Source: Corythucha ciliata
Taxonomy: Eukaryota > Arthropoda > Insecta > Hemiptera > Tingidae
Length of the DNA: 64,000 nt
Reading direction: 5' to 3'
NCBI GenBank assembly: GCA_038030265.1
Contig: CM075937.1
Location: 31,538,198-31,602,197 of the forward strand
The translations under genes and the position numbers were made by a program. The notes under the pieces were generated by a model. That model saw nothing but the letters and a program-made list of their open reading frames with translations. It had not been told where the DNA came from and did no database searches. Of the stretch, positions 47,801 through 58,538 are shown in pieces. Positions within the stretch are counted from its first letter, which is position 1. Every line of letters starts with the position of its first letter.

Positions 47801-48611
47801 TTTTTTACAGATCGTCTTGGTGACAAATGTCAAGAAATTAATGATTAAAGAACTCCACAAAAACGTCCTGTTAGGATATTTGAAAATGGTTGAGCCTGAA
47901 GCATTTTTCGACAAAAAAATCGTTGTTTCCAGCGAAGAGGACGAGCTGGAGGGCATCGCTGACAAAACTTTATCTGTAAGGGATCAATCGAGTAGAGAAC
48001 TCATCATTTGACGCTCCCGATTAAATTTCTTACTCGTTACTTTTTTCTTCCTAGGATTTCGGTATAGAGTCTGGTTCCGTTCTGACTGTCGAAGATTACA
48101 TGCAAAATTACGAGTTGATCGTAAAAATCAAACACGTGGACGAGTTGTCCGACCCTGACAGCAAATTTGAAATCGAGGGTGACGTAGACAGTTCCAAACG
48201 TGAAACAAAAGCGGCTGAAGAAAAATCTGACAACGGTGACGTGAATGGTGAGTTTTCAGTCTACCTGTTCCTTCCTCTTAAAGGCCTTGGGTGCGTACGA
48301 CCGGCAAGTCGCCGTGACTGCCTCATGTGCATTGCCCTACAATGCATCGCCATTTATTTGTCAACCGCCGTAGCCATTGCCGTGCGTGTGGGTTGTAACC
48401 GCCCGGTAATTTTTAACACCGTTTGATTGATGTTGTAGGCAAAACCAGCAACGAAGATACTACCGAACTTTCGGACGAGGAAATTGAGATAATCGAACAT
48501 ACACCCTCAGGAGAGAATAAAACTCCCTTGAAAAGATCGGGTGAATCATCTCCTTTGGCTCCGGCGAAGAAGAGGAAATTAGATTCCGATAATGCAGTAA
48601 TTATTGATTGA
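38853..48611 (+). CDS. UBA2: UBA2 (SAE2), catalytic subunit of the SUMO E1 enzyme
   Basis: With SAE1 it adenylates SUMO, forms a cysteine thioester and passes SUMO to UBC9 in the nucleus. The ten exons are 38853-38987, 39058-39212, 39282-39458, 39530-39640, 46554-46914, 46984-47113, 47534-47748, 47811-47975, 48055-48247 and 48439-48611. They total 1815 bases, 604 residues (about 640 in human), with all phases consistent. Nucleotide-binding loop [12 protein letters not shown] is at residues 24-35 and SNLNRQFLF follows. Zinc ligands are CYDC (about 157-160) and CYVC. The catalytic cysteine is in [12 protein letters not shown] (about Cys172). [18 protein letters not shown] is the conserved adenylation-domain helix. 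The tail is acidic with KKRKLDSD as a nuclear signal. The fourth intron (39,641-46,553) is 6.9 kb and repeat-filled. Confidence 0.96.
40560..40688. repeat. Foldback MITE in the UBA2 intron
   Basis: Ends aaggcccgttcacaagctct and (reverse complement) aaggcacgttcacaagctct face each other, followed by atgttt and ttgtgtgg on both arms. This is the PIF/Harbinger-style GGCCCGTTCACA terminus. The target duplication is not clear. Confidence 0.75.
40746..41141. repeat. Harbinger-like element with TTA duplication
   Basis: Inverted ends of about 85 bases start AGCTTTGGTTTCC and include gaagcggtgccgt and tgcctagagag on both sides. TTA flanks the element at 40,743-40,745 and 41,142-41,144. The internal 220 bases show no protein I recognise. 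Confidence 0.8.
41160..42435. mobile_element. Non-autonomous element with GCCGGCCACTCA ends
   Basis: The left end GGCCGGCCACTCAGGTGCAG and the right end (reverse complement) AGCCGGCCACTCACGTGCAG are inverted repeats about 1.27 kb apart. Near the left end a 35-codon frame at about 41,251 ([20 protein letters not shown], then KKNKR) resembles the very start of Harbinger transposases. It stops soon after. A TTAA-type foldback is nested inside at 41,777-42,162. Confidence 0.6.
41777..42162. repeat. Foldback element with TTAA target duplication, copy 2
   Basis: TTAA flanks both ends (41,777-41,780 and 42,159-42,162). Inverted arms start GGGGGGTTTCCTCGACCCC on the left. They contain cttcaggaagttc and aagatctaac and meet around an AT-rich spacer near 41,975. 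The layout and several blocks (ttcctcgacccc, aatcttcagga, tggtgcagaaat) match the element at 2049-2449. Confidence 0.75.
42716..42855. repeat. Harbinger-like MITE with TTA duplication
   Basis: Ends AGCTCGGTGCACACGATGC and its reverse complement span 140 bases, flanked by TTA at 42,713-42,715 and 42,856-42,858. A diverged half copy (ttttaaaacaggcaggcaat…cgtgtgcgctgatctt) lies at about 26,144-26,220. Confidence 0.85.
42997..43060. repeat. Tandem duplication, two 32-bp units
   Basis: The unit cacagcgcggagcactctga plus 12 bases (ttggttgaagcc) occurs twice without visible change. Confidence 0.85.
43061..46553. other. Remainder of the large UBA2 intron
   Basis: I see no gene here; open frames at 43.46-43.85 kb have no recognisable domain. 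44,840-45,017 is a foldback (separate entry). 45,640-46,180 is a degenerate array of motifs like gaaacttgcaattttgcg. The acceptor cag at 46,551-46,553 opens UBA2 exon 5. Confidence 0.4.
44840..45017. repeat. Foldback, 178 bp, with GAAACCGCGGTC motif
   Basis: Arms of about 65 bases (ctccaattaaagattgttct… and its reverse complement) flank a 45-base centre. Both contain aaaggaccgaaaccgcggtc followed by ttaataaaaaggtgg. The GAAACC block before GGTC echoes the foldback at 3478-3694. Confidence 0.8.
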
Positions 48612-49513
48612 ACCCTTCAGTCTCTTTTATCTTTCGTCTCATTTAATTTAATTTAATTATTCCGAATTTCTATGTTGTCCCTGTTCTGATTTAAACCTCT
48701 TTTTTGTACTTTCCAACCGAGCCCAATTTGAAGCTTTGAATAAAAAAAAAAAATAATTAGGATCCTTCCAGGATTCAGTTCCCCTCCCTCATCACAAACG
48801 CATAAGCAACCATTTGACAATCTTAATTTTTTAAGAGGAAACGAGGGATAAGAACTCATAGGATGATTCGTAGACTGGTCGCTAGGAGCGCCACGTTAGA
48901 GAGCTTTGTGGCTTGTAGATAGTAGACAGAAAGAGTTAAATGGTAGGAGGGGGAGAAGTGTTAATTGCTATGTTTCAATGTTTTTAAGGGGATTTCAAAC
49001 GTTATTAAGTTGTTAATGTGTTGGTTGTTGTGAGTAAGTACTTTGTCTTTCGTCCTGACTGTATTTCAACTTTGGAATCATGTTTCAAGGGATTTATTTA
49101 TAAATTCGGTTGTCTGACCAATGGTTGCTCTTGACATCTTTTTTTGTTTTGATTCATTCTTCTTTCAAGTTTTCATACTTCCGATTAAGTCCTAAAAGTT
49201 GGACCACACTAGTCGACTGTTTTCAACAAAAGCGTAAAAGGAGCGACGAATAAATTGCGGATGTGTTTGGTCCTCCGGCCCCGGTCCGTAAATTCGCCAT
49301 TTTCCACTTTTCAGTACCTCGTAGATCACATACAATCCTTGGGTTATATTCTATATACGTTGATTTAATATGGATTATGTACATCTGTTCTAAGATATAC
49401 ATTTTTATCTATAAATACAAGTGTCTGGCCCATGAGGACCAAAACATACTAAGCGTTCTATCTACTCGTGTGTATTTAATTTTTGTTTTCAACTCAAACT
49501 TTATGTGCAGAGC
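48612..49513. promoter_or_regulatory. UBA2 3' end and YTHDC1 5' region
   Basis: A likely UBA2 polyadenylation signal AATAAA occurs at about 48,738, within an A-rich run. The rest must contain the YTHDC1 promoter and a 5' untranslated exon. The sequence just before the YTHDC1 start ends in tttatgtgcag, a plausible 3' splice site, so the coding exon is probably preceded by an intron. Confidence 0.4.
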
Positions 49514-50890
49514 ATGACAGAAGTGGAACGCAACTCCAGTGAAAATCAAGGACTAGATTTCGATGAAATGGAAAAATCGGACGACCAGGAGAACGATTTA
49601 TTAATGGTGAACGTAGGCGCTGAGGACAATATCGAGGATGATGATTACGACACTCGAAGCGAGGAGACTGGCAACGAAGAGTCGGCGACTGAGTACGACA
49701 CCCGTTCCGAGGTATCGACGAGTTCTTCATCGGACGAAGAGGAAGATGAAGAAGGTGATGCGACGAAGACAAAAACCAAGGTAGGAGGCACAGGAAGTCA
49801 CGATGAGGTGAGCGTGTCATCGGATTCATCGAGCGAGAGTGGCGAGAGGACTGGTCGGAAACGGAAACGAGCGCGTCATCGATTGGACAGTGAGAGGGAC
49901 AAAGCTACGGAGGACAAGACTGAACCAGTAGAGAAGAAGAGAATTTCCTATGACTACCCTACGAAATTGAATTATCTGTTCCGTGAAGCGAGATTCTTCC
50001 TCATTAAAAGCAACAACGCCGAAAACGTGACTCTGAGCAAAGCCAAAGGAGTCTGGTCAACACTTCCTCAGAACGAAGCAAAACTCAACACAGCTGTAAA
50101 AATGTCTCGAAATGTCATTCTAGTTTTTTCCGTCAAAGAATCAGGAAAATTCGCCGGATTCGCGAGAATGTGCGGGGAATCGCGTCGCGACGTGCAACCT
50201 GTTTCTTGGGTCCTTCCGCCTGGGCTATCGGCTAGAGCATTGGGCGGAGTCTTCAAAGTCGACTGGATATGCCGCAAAGAGCTACCTTTCACATCGACGA
50301 TGAATTTATACAATCCCTGGAACATGGACAAGCCAGTCAAAATTGGCCGAGACGGCCAAGAGATTCATCCAACGGTCGGCCAAGACTTGTGTAGGCTTTT
50401 CCCCGAGGACGAAAACATCGACATGACGCCCATACTTAGACGTTCAAAAGAAATGGGCCGCCACTTGAGACTTCGACAGTCGGACAAAACGCGTGAAATG
50501 TTGCGCCCGCTAAGTCCATCCGCGTATCGAATGTCACCGTTCAGTCGACCTCGTAAATATTTCAGACGAAGTCCACCCGGGTCGCGTCGTCGTCACCCCA
50601 TCGACTATCCATATCCACCGGATCCATACGTCGCCATGCGATCCATACCTCTTGGCCCGATCCAGTACGCTCTACCACCTCCGCCGCCCATCTACGCTCA
50701 TCTTCCGTACGATCCAGTTCCGCCCCCGCGCTACTATGACGGCCCACCGCCCATCCCTGTTGACTATTTCGAACAGCGTTCGTACGATCGCTCCGTAGAG
50801 GAGTTTCTCTGGCGAACCGAACGACGAGCGAGTGGCGGTGGTCGGCTGAGAGATCGAAGCCGCGAGCGCAGACGACGCGAAAGAAGATAA
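49514..50890 (+). CDS. YTHDC1: YTHDC1, nuclear m6A reader, single coding exon
   Basis: It binds N6-methyladenosine in nuclear RNA and influences splicing and export. The 458 residues start at the ATG at 49,514 ([13 protein letters not shown]). The N-terminal third is acidic and serine-rich. A basic cluster [12 protein letters not shown] (114-125) follows. The YTH domain spans about 150-295: [58 protein letters not shown]. The m6A pocket residues are present as Trp181, Trp232 and Leu243. The C-terminus is proline/tyrosine-rich and ends in an Arg/Ser/Glu tail [13 protein letters not shown]. Shorter than vertebrate YTHDC1 (about 700 residues). No intron interrupts the coding region; an upstream untranslated exon is likely. 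Confidence 0.95.
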   Translation: MTEVERNSSENQGLDFDEMEKSDDQENDLLMVNVGAEDNIEDDDYDTRSEETGNEESATEYDTRSEVSTSSSSDEEEDEEGDATKTKTKVGGTGSHDEVSVSSDSSSESGERTGRKRKRARHRLDSERDKATEDKTEPVEKKRISYDYPTKLNYLFREARFFLIKSNNAENVTLSKAKGVWSTLPQNEAKLNTAVKMSRNVILVFSVKESGKFAGFARMCGESRRDVQPVSWVLPPGLSARALGGVFKVDWICRKELPFTSTMNLYNPWNMDKPVKIGRDGQEIHPTVGQDLCRLFPEDENIDMTPILRRSKEMGRHLRLRQSDKTREMLRPLSPSAYRMSPFSRPRKYFRRSPPGSRRRHPIDYPYPPDPYVAMRSIPLGPIQYALPPPPPIYAHLPYDPVPPPRYYDGPPPIPVDYFEQRSYDRSVEEFLWRTERRASGGGRLRDRSRERRRRERR

Positions 50891-52588
50891 ATTAGAATAA
50901 GGAAAAGTGAGAATGTGCTAGTGAAGTGTTTTCCATTTCGCGAATGTCTTCTATTCCCATCATGTGTTGTCTGCAATAATTGTATATGAACTGTTCATTG
51001 TCAATTTTTTTTCTAAGATCTCATCATTCAAGTGTGAACACCGTGAACTCTTTTCAAAACCCTCTCCCCTCCGTTTTCCCTAGTAATAATCAGGGAGGGA
51101 CTGTTTTATAGTCCGTTTGAAATCTCAGGACTTACGACTTCCCCAAAATAATATTTTTACTATGGACCTAATGTGCGAGTTCGATAGCTGCAAAGCAGTT
51201 CGTTTCAGTGAACAGACTGTTCAAATGCGCCTACACCTCGATTCTGTTGCATAAGGGCCCATATGGCACCTGTTCTAAAGTGTGCGTCTAGGTCAACGGA
51301 CTAACTGTGATAATTAGTGCTGTGATTGAAACTTTTTACTTTATATTCTAAAATCAATGACTGGAACAGATCATAATTTTTTATGATTGACATTGTTTTG
51401 TTTTTTACAGGTTTTTTTTCGCATCGTGTTTTATTTTTACAGTAGGATAACTGTAAGAATTTTTTCATGAAATTATCTCTTTTTTTGGCGTACACGAGCA
51501 TCCAGAAATGAAACCCAAGTGTTTGAAAATGAAACTTTAGCGGAAGAGGATGGGCAAGTTTACCCTTAGCCAAGCGCCTCCCCCCCCCCCCCAACAAAAT
51601 AGATGAAGTCAATGCTGCCCGAGTTTGAAATCTGTGGCAATTCATAAACAGAATTGATTTTTCCGTATCTCGAAGGCATGAACCCATGGCTTTACCCCTC
51701 TCGTCCTATGCTTTGAAGAACGAGTGGGTTGTGGCATATGAAGGGGTCGTTAAAAAGTTATGTCCCGATCCTACCTCATGTGGATAGAAGTTGAGTGGAG
51801 GGCGGCACCCACCCCTTTTCCTTTAAAATTTTTATTTTATCCATCTAATACGATATGTTATTTTTGGTAAAAAAAAAAATAGACGATATCTTCCTTAAGA
51901 ATGGAAAACCAATGGGGAACTTGCACATTTTTCAATCACTGGTGTTTCTTGAAGAGGGCTCTTCAACAAGACAATTGCCCACATTAAACATTGAAACATT
52001 GAATCAAGGGTTTTTTCTAGGCAAATTTTTAAAAAATTTGAGTGAGTGTTTGATTACGTCAAATGGCAGTCACTGAAATGGATGGTGTGAGGTAGAGGGG
52101 GGGGGGAAGACGCGTTTTCTGGGGTTTAATTTTTCTTGTTATTTGTAAACAACACATTTTAGAGTTTCCTCAAATACTTCAAAACTGTTCTTTGACGTAA
52201 TTTTTCCCTTGCACTATCCATCCCCTCCTGAAGAACTTTGAAATTTATTTAGAAATCACCAGACGCACCAATCGGGCTGCAACTACCGTTGATATCGTTG
52301 TCCGCATGTACCAATTCACTGGTATACTTTTCCCCCCAATCGAGCATTCATGCAAGTTCCCCATTACTCGGCCTATTGTTGCGAACTCGGAATTGGGAAA
52401 AATCGGGACAAAACGGCCAAGGACTCAAATACGCCAGCACAAAAATGAATAAAACAGGATTCGTCTCAATAACGTTGGGTATTTCAGTAAGAGACCCCCC
52501 CCCCCCACCTATGCTGGCTGTTTGTTTTGGTTAGAGCAAAACCTTCTAAATTGGTTTTTCTGAGGCCCGATTCCGGCAAAGAAGTCAA
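50891..52588. other. Intergenic region after YTHDC1
   Basis: No gene is supported. C-rich or G-rich runs occur near 51,580, 52,100 and 52,496. The YTHDC1 3' untranslated region must lie at its start; I see no canonical AATAAA close to the stop. Confidence 0.4.
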
Positions 52589-53217
52589 TAGGTGGGCATA
52601 CACGAGCAGATATCTGCGGCAGATTTCATGTTTTTGACGGATATCGGTGGTGAAAATTTGCTCGTTAGTGGGCAAGAAACGACGACAGATCAACCGTGAT
52701 CGGCCAAACGATATCGGTGGGAGTTCAAATCCGCTAGATGTGGTCTGTGGTCCCCCACTAATCAACCGATTTCTTATGAGAGATATCTGGCAGACATAGA
52801 TCGGCCGATTTCGAATCGGGCGTCGCCCCTTAACGCAACGATTTTAACCACCGGAACTTCACTGAACATGTATTTTCTATTATTTTTAATCGTATGTATG
52901 GGTCAAGCTTTTTGCTCCCTCTACTAGTTTTCTAACTTCATATCTGCCACCGATCTCAAATATCTTTCGAACCCGACCGATAAATGAAATCTGTCAGATT
53001 TTTTTCCGCAACAGATCTCAATCTGCCAGATGTGCCCCCTCTAACGGGCAGATTTGATCGGGTAACAGATATCGGTCACAGATAACTTTTGTACGTTAAG
53101 GGGCGACGACCGATCTCATCGTTTGCTCTAGACTAGATCGTTAACGATATCTGTTGAAAATATCGGCCGATCAAATCGGTCAGAACTCAGAATTATCTGC
53201 CCGTGTATGGGCCACTA
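52589..53217. repeat. Foldback element, about 630 bp
   Basis: Ends taggtgggcatacacgagca and (reverse complement) tagtggcccatacacgggca face each other. Further inward, atctgc and gatatcggt blocks recur in inverted order. The GGCCCATACACG terminus links it to the MITE at 9844-10,018. Non-coding. Confidence 0.7.
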
Positions 53218-53219
53218 AT

Positions 53220-54080
53220 AAGATCAAGACACGTGAAATTGGGTTTTCCAAGGTCTTATCTTGTGAAATGTGGTTTTAATACGAGCCAAACCCGTGAAAC
53301 ACTAGTTTTATATTTGAAAAACCAAATCTTGTGAGTTAGGGGGTTTCGAAACTAAATATAACGTGTTTGGCTCAGAAAAGGACACTAATTTCGTGGATTC
53401 GACTATCTCAATAGCCGAAGTGACTATTAATTGAAAATAAAATAACAATTTCGGCGATTTCCCTCATACAAAAACCAAATTTCACGATTTGGCTTCTATA
53501 AAAACCAAATTTCGTGGGTTTGACTTATATTATTATGGGGTTTTTATAAAATGAATCAATTTAGCAGGATTTGCTCTTACCAAAACAATCAGCCAACGAC
53601 TCTAATTGAGCGTTCTGTATAATACATTTCATGGGTTAACTGGCTCTTTCAAAACCTAATTGTGCTGGTCTCATTATTGCTTTCGACGTACAAATTTGGT
53701 GATTTTGACTCTTTCAAAGCCAACATTCACGATTCTGTCTCTTTCCAACCAAACTTCACGAGCGTGGCTCTTTCAAACCCGTTTTGGCTCGTCCATTTTG
53801 GATTTTTCATAAATCAAATCTCTTGAGTTTGACTCTTTCTAAGAAGGTTTGGCCAGTTCGAAAACTAATTTCTTGGATTCGTAAACATTTTGGCTAATTC
53901 GAAAAACTAATTTCACAGATTTCGTATCTTTCTACCTAAATTTAGTAGCTTTTTGACATTTAAAATACAAATGTTGCAAATTTCGGTCCTTCAAAGCTTA
54001 CTTCGACGGATTTTCACTCGTTCAGTATCAAATTTCGTGGGTTTTGGCCTTTTCAAAACAGTGTCGGCTCATTATTTGGT
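53220..54080. repeat. Degenerate minisatellite-like array (ctttcaaaaccaaatttcgtg type)
   Basis: About 25 imperfect units of roughly 30-40 bases combine aaaccaaatttcgtgg with tttggctctttc. The units differ by many substitutions, so it is old. A weaker patch of the same style lies at 10.9-11.5 kb. Confidence 0.6.
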
Positions 54081-54649
54081 GAATGTTATAAGTAACTTTA
54101 GGTAGGTACCTAATTGAATATTTCTTTGAGTAGATCAATTCAGTTTATTGCAAAAACTATTGCCGACTAGTTTCGTGGTTGTAGACCCCATTCCGAGGCC
54201 GGAACAAATCTTGTCACATGTAAAACACAAAATTCCTACAAATCCTGCTGACTGATGTAAAAGGTAAATTGTTTCTCCACTTAACCTACTAATACATAAG
54301 CCACTAATACAAGCTACAATGCTTTAAAAGGAAACCACATTTGATTTCGATTGTCAGAAACTGATCACGCACGGTCAAATAATGATTTTTTGAGAAATGA
54401 ACTGTTTCCGGGAGCTAAATTTCATGTTTGCAGCAAGGTTAGTAATTTTCCGGGCCATGTTCCGTGGAACAAACTGTTCGTTTTACAGGCTAAAGGGCCG
54501 ACGAGGGATTAATATTTGGAGTTTGAGCGGAATTGAACTTATGCAAGGCTAGGTTGAACTGGAGCTCGCTGCGTAACTGCTGTCACTGGACGCCGGCGTC
54601 CCTTCCCGTTCTTTCATTCCTCAAAAGTCCCAACTGCATTGATATACTT

Positions 54650-54787
54650 AGGTGGCGAACAATCTAGAGCAGTACGATATAGTTTCGACATTGACGACGC
54701 AAATTAACAGCGTCTCGGGTAGATAGAAACAACTGGAAATGTGTCAGTGATGTTGAAACGATTTCGTGTCGCCACAGTATGAACTCC
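54650..54787. repeat. Diverged MITE copy, same family as 29,313
   Basis: ttaggtggcgaacaatctag, atagtttcgacat, gacgcaaattaacagcgtct and cgccacagtatgaac follow the reverse complement of the element at 29,313-29,467 along its length. This shows that family transposed outside the ZC3H15 duplication. Confidence 0.8.
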
Positions 54788-54839
54788 ACCGAATTATAGA
54801 ATACAAGCAGCAATAACAAGATAACTTCAGTTCTATTAG

Positions 54840-54975
54840 GTTTTGGCTTCCTTTTCTTCTTTTACTGAGCTTTTGGTGTCCTGGGCTGTAGGCACCGTTA
54901 GAGGAAAGCCCCCAGCCTACGACGACTGGACGGCGAAAGCTCAGGAAAAGAATAACAAAAAAGAACCCAAACCCT
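54840..54975. repeat. Imperfect foldback, about 135 bp
   Basis: ggttttggcttccttttctt…ctgagcttttggtgtcc faces ggacggcgaaagctcaggaa…aagaacccaaaccc. Non-coding. Confidence 0.5.
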
Positions 54976-55072
54976 TAAAATAAAATGATTATCTAAGTAG
55001 GTAGGTACGGCTTAAAATTCAATATCAATAATGATCATTTTAACAAAAAAACAAAATCTAATTATTTTAGAG

Positions 55073-55104
55073 GTGATTATCAAGCTTGACCGCTTGATAA
55101 TCAC
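55073..55104. other. Perfect 12-bp stem hairpin upstream of SMARCC
   Basis: gtgattatcaag and cttgataatcac flank an 8-base loop, about 475 bases upstream of the SMARCC start. It may be a protein-binding palindrome or an element scrap. Confidence 0.5.
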
Positions 55105-55579
55105 TCGAGCGCAAATTACAAGTTATCAACCTATCAATGTCATTGGTTCAAGGGGGGCAAAAATCTTTTCTACATGACTTTGAAGTTTGAAGTGGGGTCA
55201 TGTCAAGGAGGCCATTTCCACACAGAATTTTCTTTTCATTTGGTTTTAATTATGAATTAAATGCAATAAGATTAAATGAACGAAAGTTTTGATAGAATAC
55301 AATTAAAGGAGAGATCTTCTTTGCCTACTTTCCGCTTGTGGAGACGCAATTCGAAATAATCCATGACGTCATAGTCGGCAAGTCCTCGCAGAGATAACCT
55401 AACAAGCCTCCTTCAAACCGGTTGTTGATGAGGGGAAGCAGCCATATTGGTTGATTTTATAGATTTCTTTGGAGAAGTGAGTGGGCGAGTTCACGTTTGA
55501 AATTATTTTGTAATTAAATTGTTTACTCTATCTCGACTGAAAATTTCGCGTAGAAAACAAGCGCGGTGGAACGGTCTAA

Positions 55580-56044
55580 ATGATGCTGGGATTCGGCCCG
55601 AAAAAGGACGGCGGTCCTAACGTTAAATTTTTCGAGTCGCCGGAAACGCTGACGTCGTTGGACGGTGTGAAGAATTGGCTACTGAAAACTTGTAAAAAGG
55701 TACGTGTTTGCCTCTTATTCCATTCGTTTTTTATTCCACGGATTTTACCGTGTTTTACAGTGGATTCAAACTGATCCGCCGACTAGTAAAAGTCTCTCAA
55801 CCCTCATCATCCAACTCATACAGTTTCAAGAAGACAACTTTGGAAAGAATGTGACCAAGCCTCCGCTCACTAGACTGCCCGTAATTATTCCTTCCTTCAA
55901 TTTTAACCCATAAACCTCACCTTATTGAATCTCTCACAGATGAAATGTTTCATGGACTTCAAACCGGGCGGCTCTTTATGCCAAATATTGGCCACTGTTT
56001 ATAAATACAAGGCCGAGCAGGGGTGGAGGAGGTTCGACTTCCAG
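55580..56044 (+). CDS. SMARCC: SMARCC/Moira, SWI/SNF core subunit, first three coding exons
   Basis: A scaffold subunit of BAF/PBAF chromatin-remodelling complexes in the nucleus. Exons 55580-55699, 55761-55880 and 55940-56044 (all phase 0) give the first 115 residues. They read [20 protein letters not shown], then [17 protein letters not shown], then [13 protein letters not shown], then [15 protein letters not shown]. This is the conserved N-terminus of SMARCC1, SMARCC2 and Moira. The rest of the protein (SWIRM, SANT and leucine zipper) lies beyond the window. After the donor at 56,045 no further exon appears up to 64,000, so the next intron exceeds 7.9 kb. The start ATG at 55,580 fits the family's N-terminus, although vertebrate proteins carry a longer low-complexity leader. 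Confidence 0.93.
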
Positions 56045-57796
56045 GTCAGTAAGGTATGGACGTATCGCCAACTTTTTCCCTTTCAATTCACGCTTTTTAC
56101 CAGTTGAAATTAATTTGTTTTGTTCTTGTGTTATTCAAATTAACAATGTTTTGTTTTGTGTGCACCATATTCGTACACGTTGTGTCGAGAGTAATGCAGC
56201 TAATATCACTGAAATAACCCTCTAAACGGAAGTCCACGCGTGTCGTACTTTCGTTATAGAATCCTTGCTGAAAGGCCTTTGGTGGAATTTTGGTGTTTAG
56301 TGTCATCGAATCACCGCAATACTTTAGTTTGATTATTACCTTATAGGTTTTATTCCAATTGTAACTTATGTCCCTATCAAGCAAATCCCTTGTTGACTGC
56401 TTTATGTGTCGCAAAGTTATTAATTGCATGTAATATCAGTGTATTGAAGCGCCAAGTAGAAGCGAGAATAGTTCTATTTCACTCAGGCACTAAGGAGAGG
56501 CAAGGACGTGACTCAGAAGTGTCAGTTTACGGTATCAAGTCCTTTACTTAAGGAATCAAATCACCGAGAGCCCTCTCTTTAAGCCACACCACGGGGTAAT
56601 TCAAAACGTGAACATTCACAGGACGAGTGGAGTTTTATTCTCGCCGGAGAGTGCAGTTTTACGTGCCACTTTGCCTTAATGACTTTCATGATACATGAAG
56701 GGATCAGATTCATGATTTCGCATATTTTTCCCCTTTAGTCGTACCTCGATGAAGTTAGGATACTTGACGTTTCTCATCGCCCTGATTCCAAATATACCAA
56801 TTTTATTTTGCATAAAATGGGGTTTGCCGCATAAAAGTGCATATTTCTGGTTTTTATAGCACTGAATCGATTAATTTGAACTTTACTGGTGGATTTCACC
56901 ACCTCGGCTTACCTATGCTTATACTATTGACTAACGCCAACTTTGGTCTTTCAAAATCCTTGATTCCATTCATAAAATTGTAGGAAACTGACGTTTGAAG
57001 AAAATTGCGGCTAAAGTACATTCAAAATCATCTGGTCGACCAAAAATTCCGCATGCTTGCCAGTACTGCCTTTCCAAGAGTTCAATCAAGTGATATTTTT
57101 ACCTTAGACCAGGGAAGTCAGTTCATAAAAAGTAAATTTAAGAAAACCACGAATTCAAGATTTTTTTTTTAATCCCTCAATAAATCACTTTTCCTTGGTA
57201 CACAACATAATAGTAGCTTGGGATTCCCAAAACTAAAATGACCTCTTACTAGAAAAAGGCCTTTATGCTATTTTTCTATGACGGATAAGTGCACACTTAG
57301 CTGCATATTTATGCAATTTATGGCGCGTATTAGGGGTATTCACGTCAACTTTCGTACTGTTCGTAGTTTCGTAATTGCGTAGTCAGATGTTTGTAACCAG
57401 GGAAATCAAGTTTCGAATGAGTGGCCGCGTTGCAAAACTCCAGACTTGTTCAGCGCTTAATGAGCAATTAATATTTTTCCGTTGCAAAACTGTCAATCTA
57501 ACTCAGTGCTGAGTAAGTGCTTAAACACGTCCCATCGCGATACAAATCACCGTTGCAAAACTCCAGTAAGCGCTTAATTCTACACTTCAGTGCTTAAACA
57601 CGAGCCCTGAGTTTTGCAACGCAACCAATGACTTTAAAATATGACCCGAACGAAATGAATGATGAAAGGTCTGTTCGCGGAGAAAAAGTGTAGGGTAGTG
57701 TAGTGGAAGGTTGGGGTAGCTGGTGTAGGCGAGGGCAGCGAGGATTTTTTTGTTACGCGAACGCTTTCAGAGCAGCCAGTGTAAATTCATAACAGT
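56045..57796. other. SMARCC intron, 5' part
   Basis: No exon or gene is visible. A MITE-like inverted repeat (ends cgttgcaaaactcc and gagttttgcaacg, with gcgcttaa blocks inside) lies at about 57,426-57,622. Confidence 0.45.
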
Positions 57797-57814
57797 GACT
57801 GGGGTTCACCTCTG

Positions 57815-58531
57815 GTGATAATACCGAAGCCAGATGGTAACGTCCGTATTTGCGTTGACTATAAATGTGGTGTTAACAAAAATCTCGTCTCCGCAAACCA
57901 TCCCATACGCCGCATTGACGACGTTTTGAATAGTCTGAGAGATTCCAAATTCTTTTGCAAGCTGGATCTATACAAAGCATACCTCCATCTAAAAGTCGAC
58001 ACGAAAAGCTCCGAAATTCAGACACTGGTCACCCACCGAGGAACGTATCGTATGAATCGCTTAAGCTTCGGAATAAAAACGGCTCCTTCCGACTTTAATA
58101 GAATCTTGACCCAAATATTACACGGCCTCAAGAAAACAGAAGCGTATTTCGACGATCTAGATATCCATGGAGCTACTTTGGAAGAATGCAGGGAAAATCT
58201 TCGCGCTTGTCTAAAACGTCTAGCTAAAAACGATTTACACGTAAACAAAAGAAAGTGTACTTTTTTCCAAACTCAGATTGACTATCTCGGTCACATAATA
58301 GAACACAACAAAATTCGAAAATCCTTGGAAAAAGTCCGAGCAGTTGCTGAAATGTCTCCACCCTCCAACGTCGAACAACTGCGTCGCATTTTGGGAATGG
58401 TGACTTACTACTCGAAGTTCATTCCAAATTTTTCGAATTTAACCTCTCCATTGCGCACGTTACTACGGAAAATTTCACTGGACAAATCAATGTCACACAG
58501 CTTTTCTCAAACTCAAACAAGAGCTATGTAG
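57815..58531 (+). pseudogene. gypsy reverse transcriptase segment
   Basis: A 238-residue open frame has palm motifs FCKLDLYKAYLHLKV, RLSFGIKTAPSDFN and AYFDDLDIHG (the catalytic aspartate pair is present). The thumb region YLGHIIEHNKIR follows. The frame ends at 58,531, just before RNase H resumes in a different frame at 58,539. Confidence 0.9.
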
Positions 58532-58538
58532 TGAGCGT

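Noticed and set aside
58018..58248. Minus-strand frame opposite the gypsy reverse transcriptase
   Set aside because: Shadow of the real coding strand.
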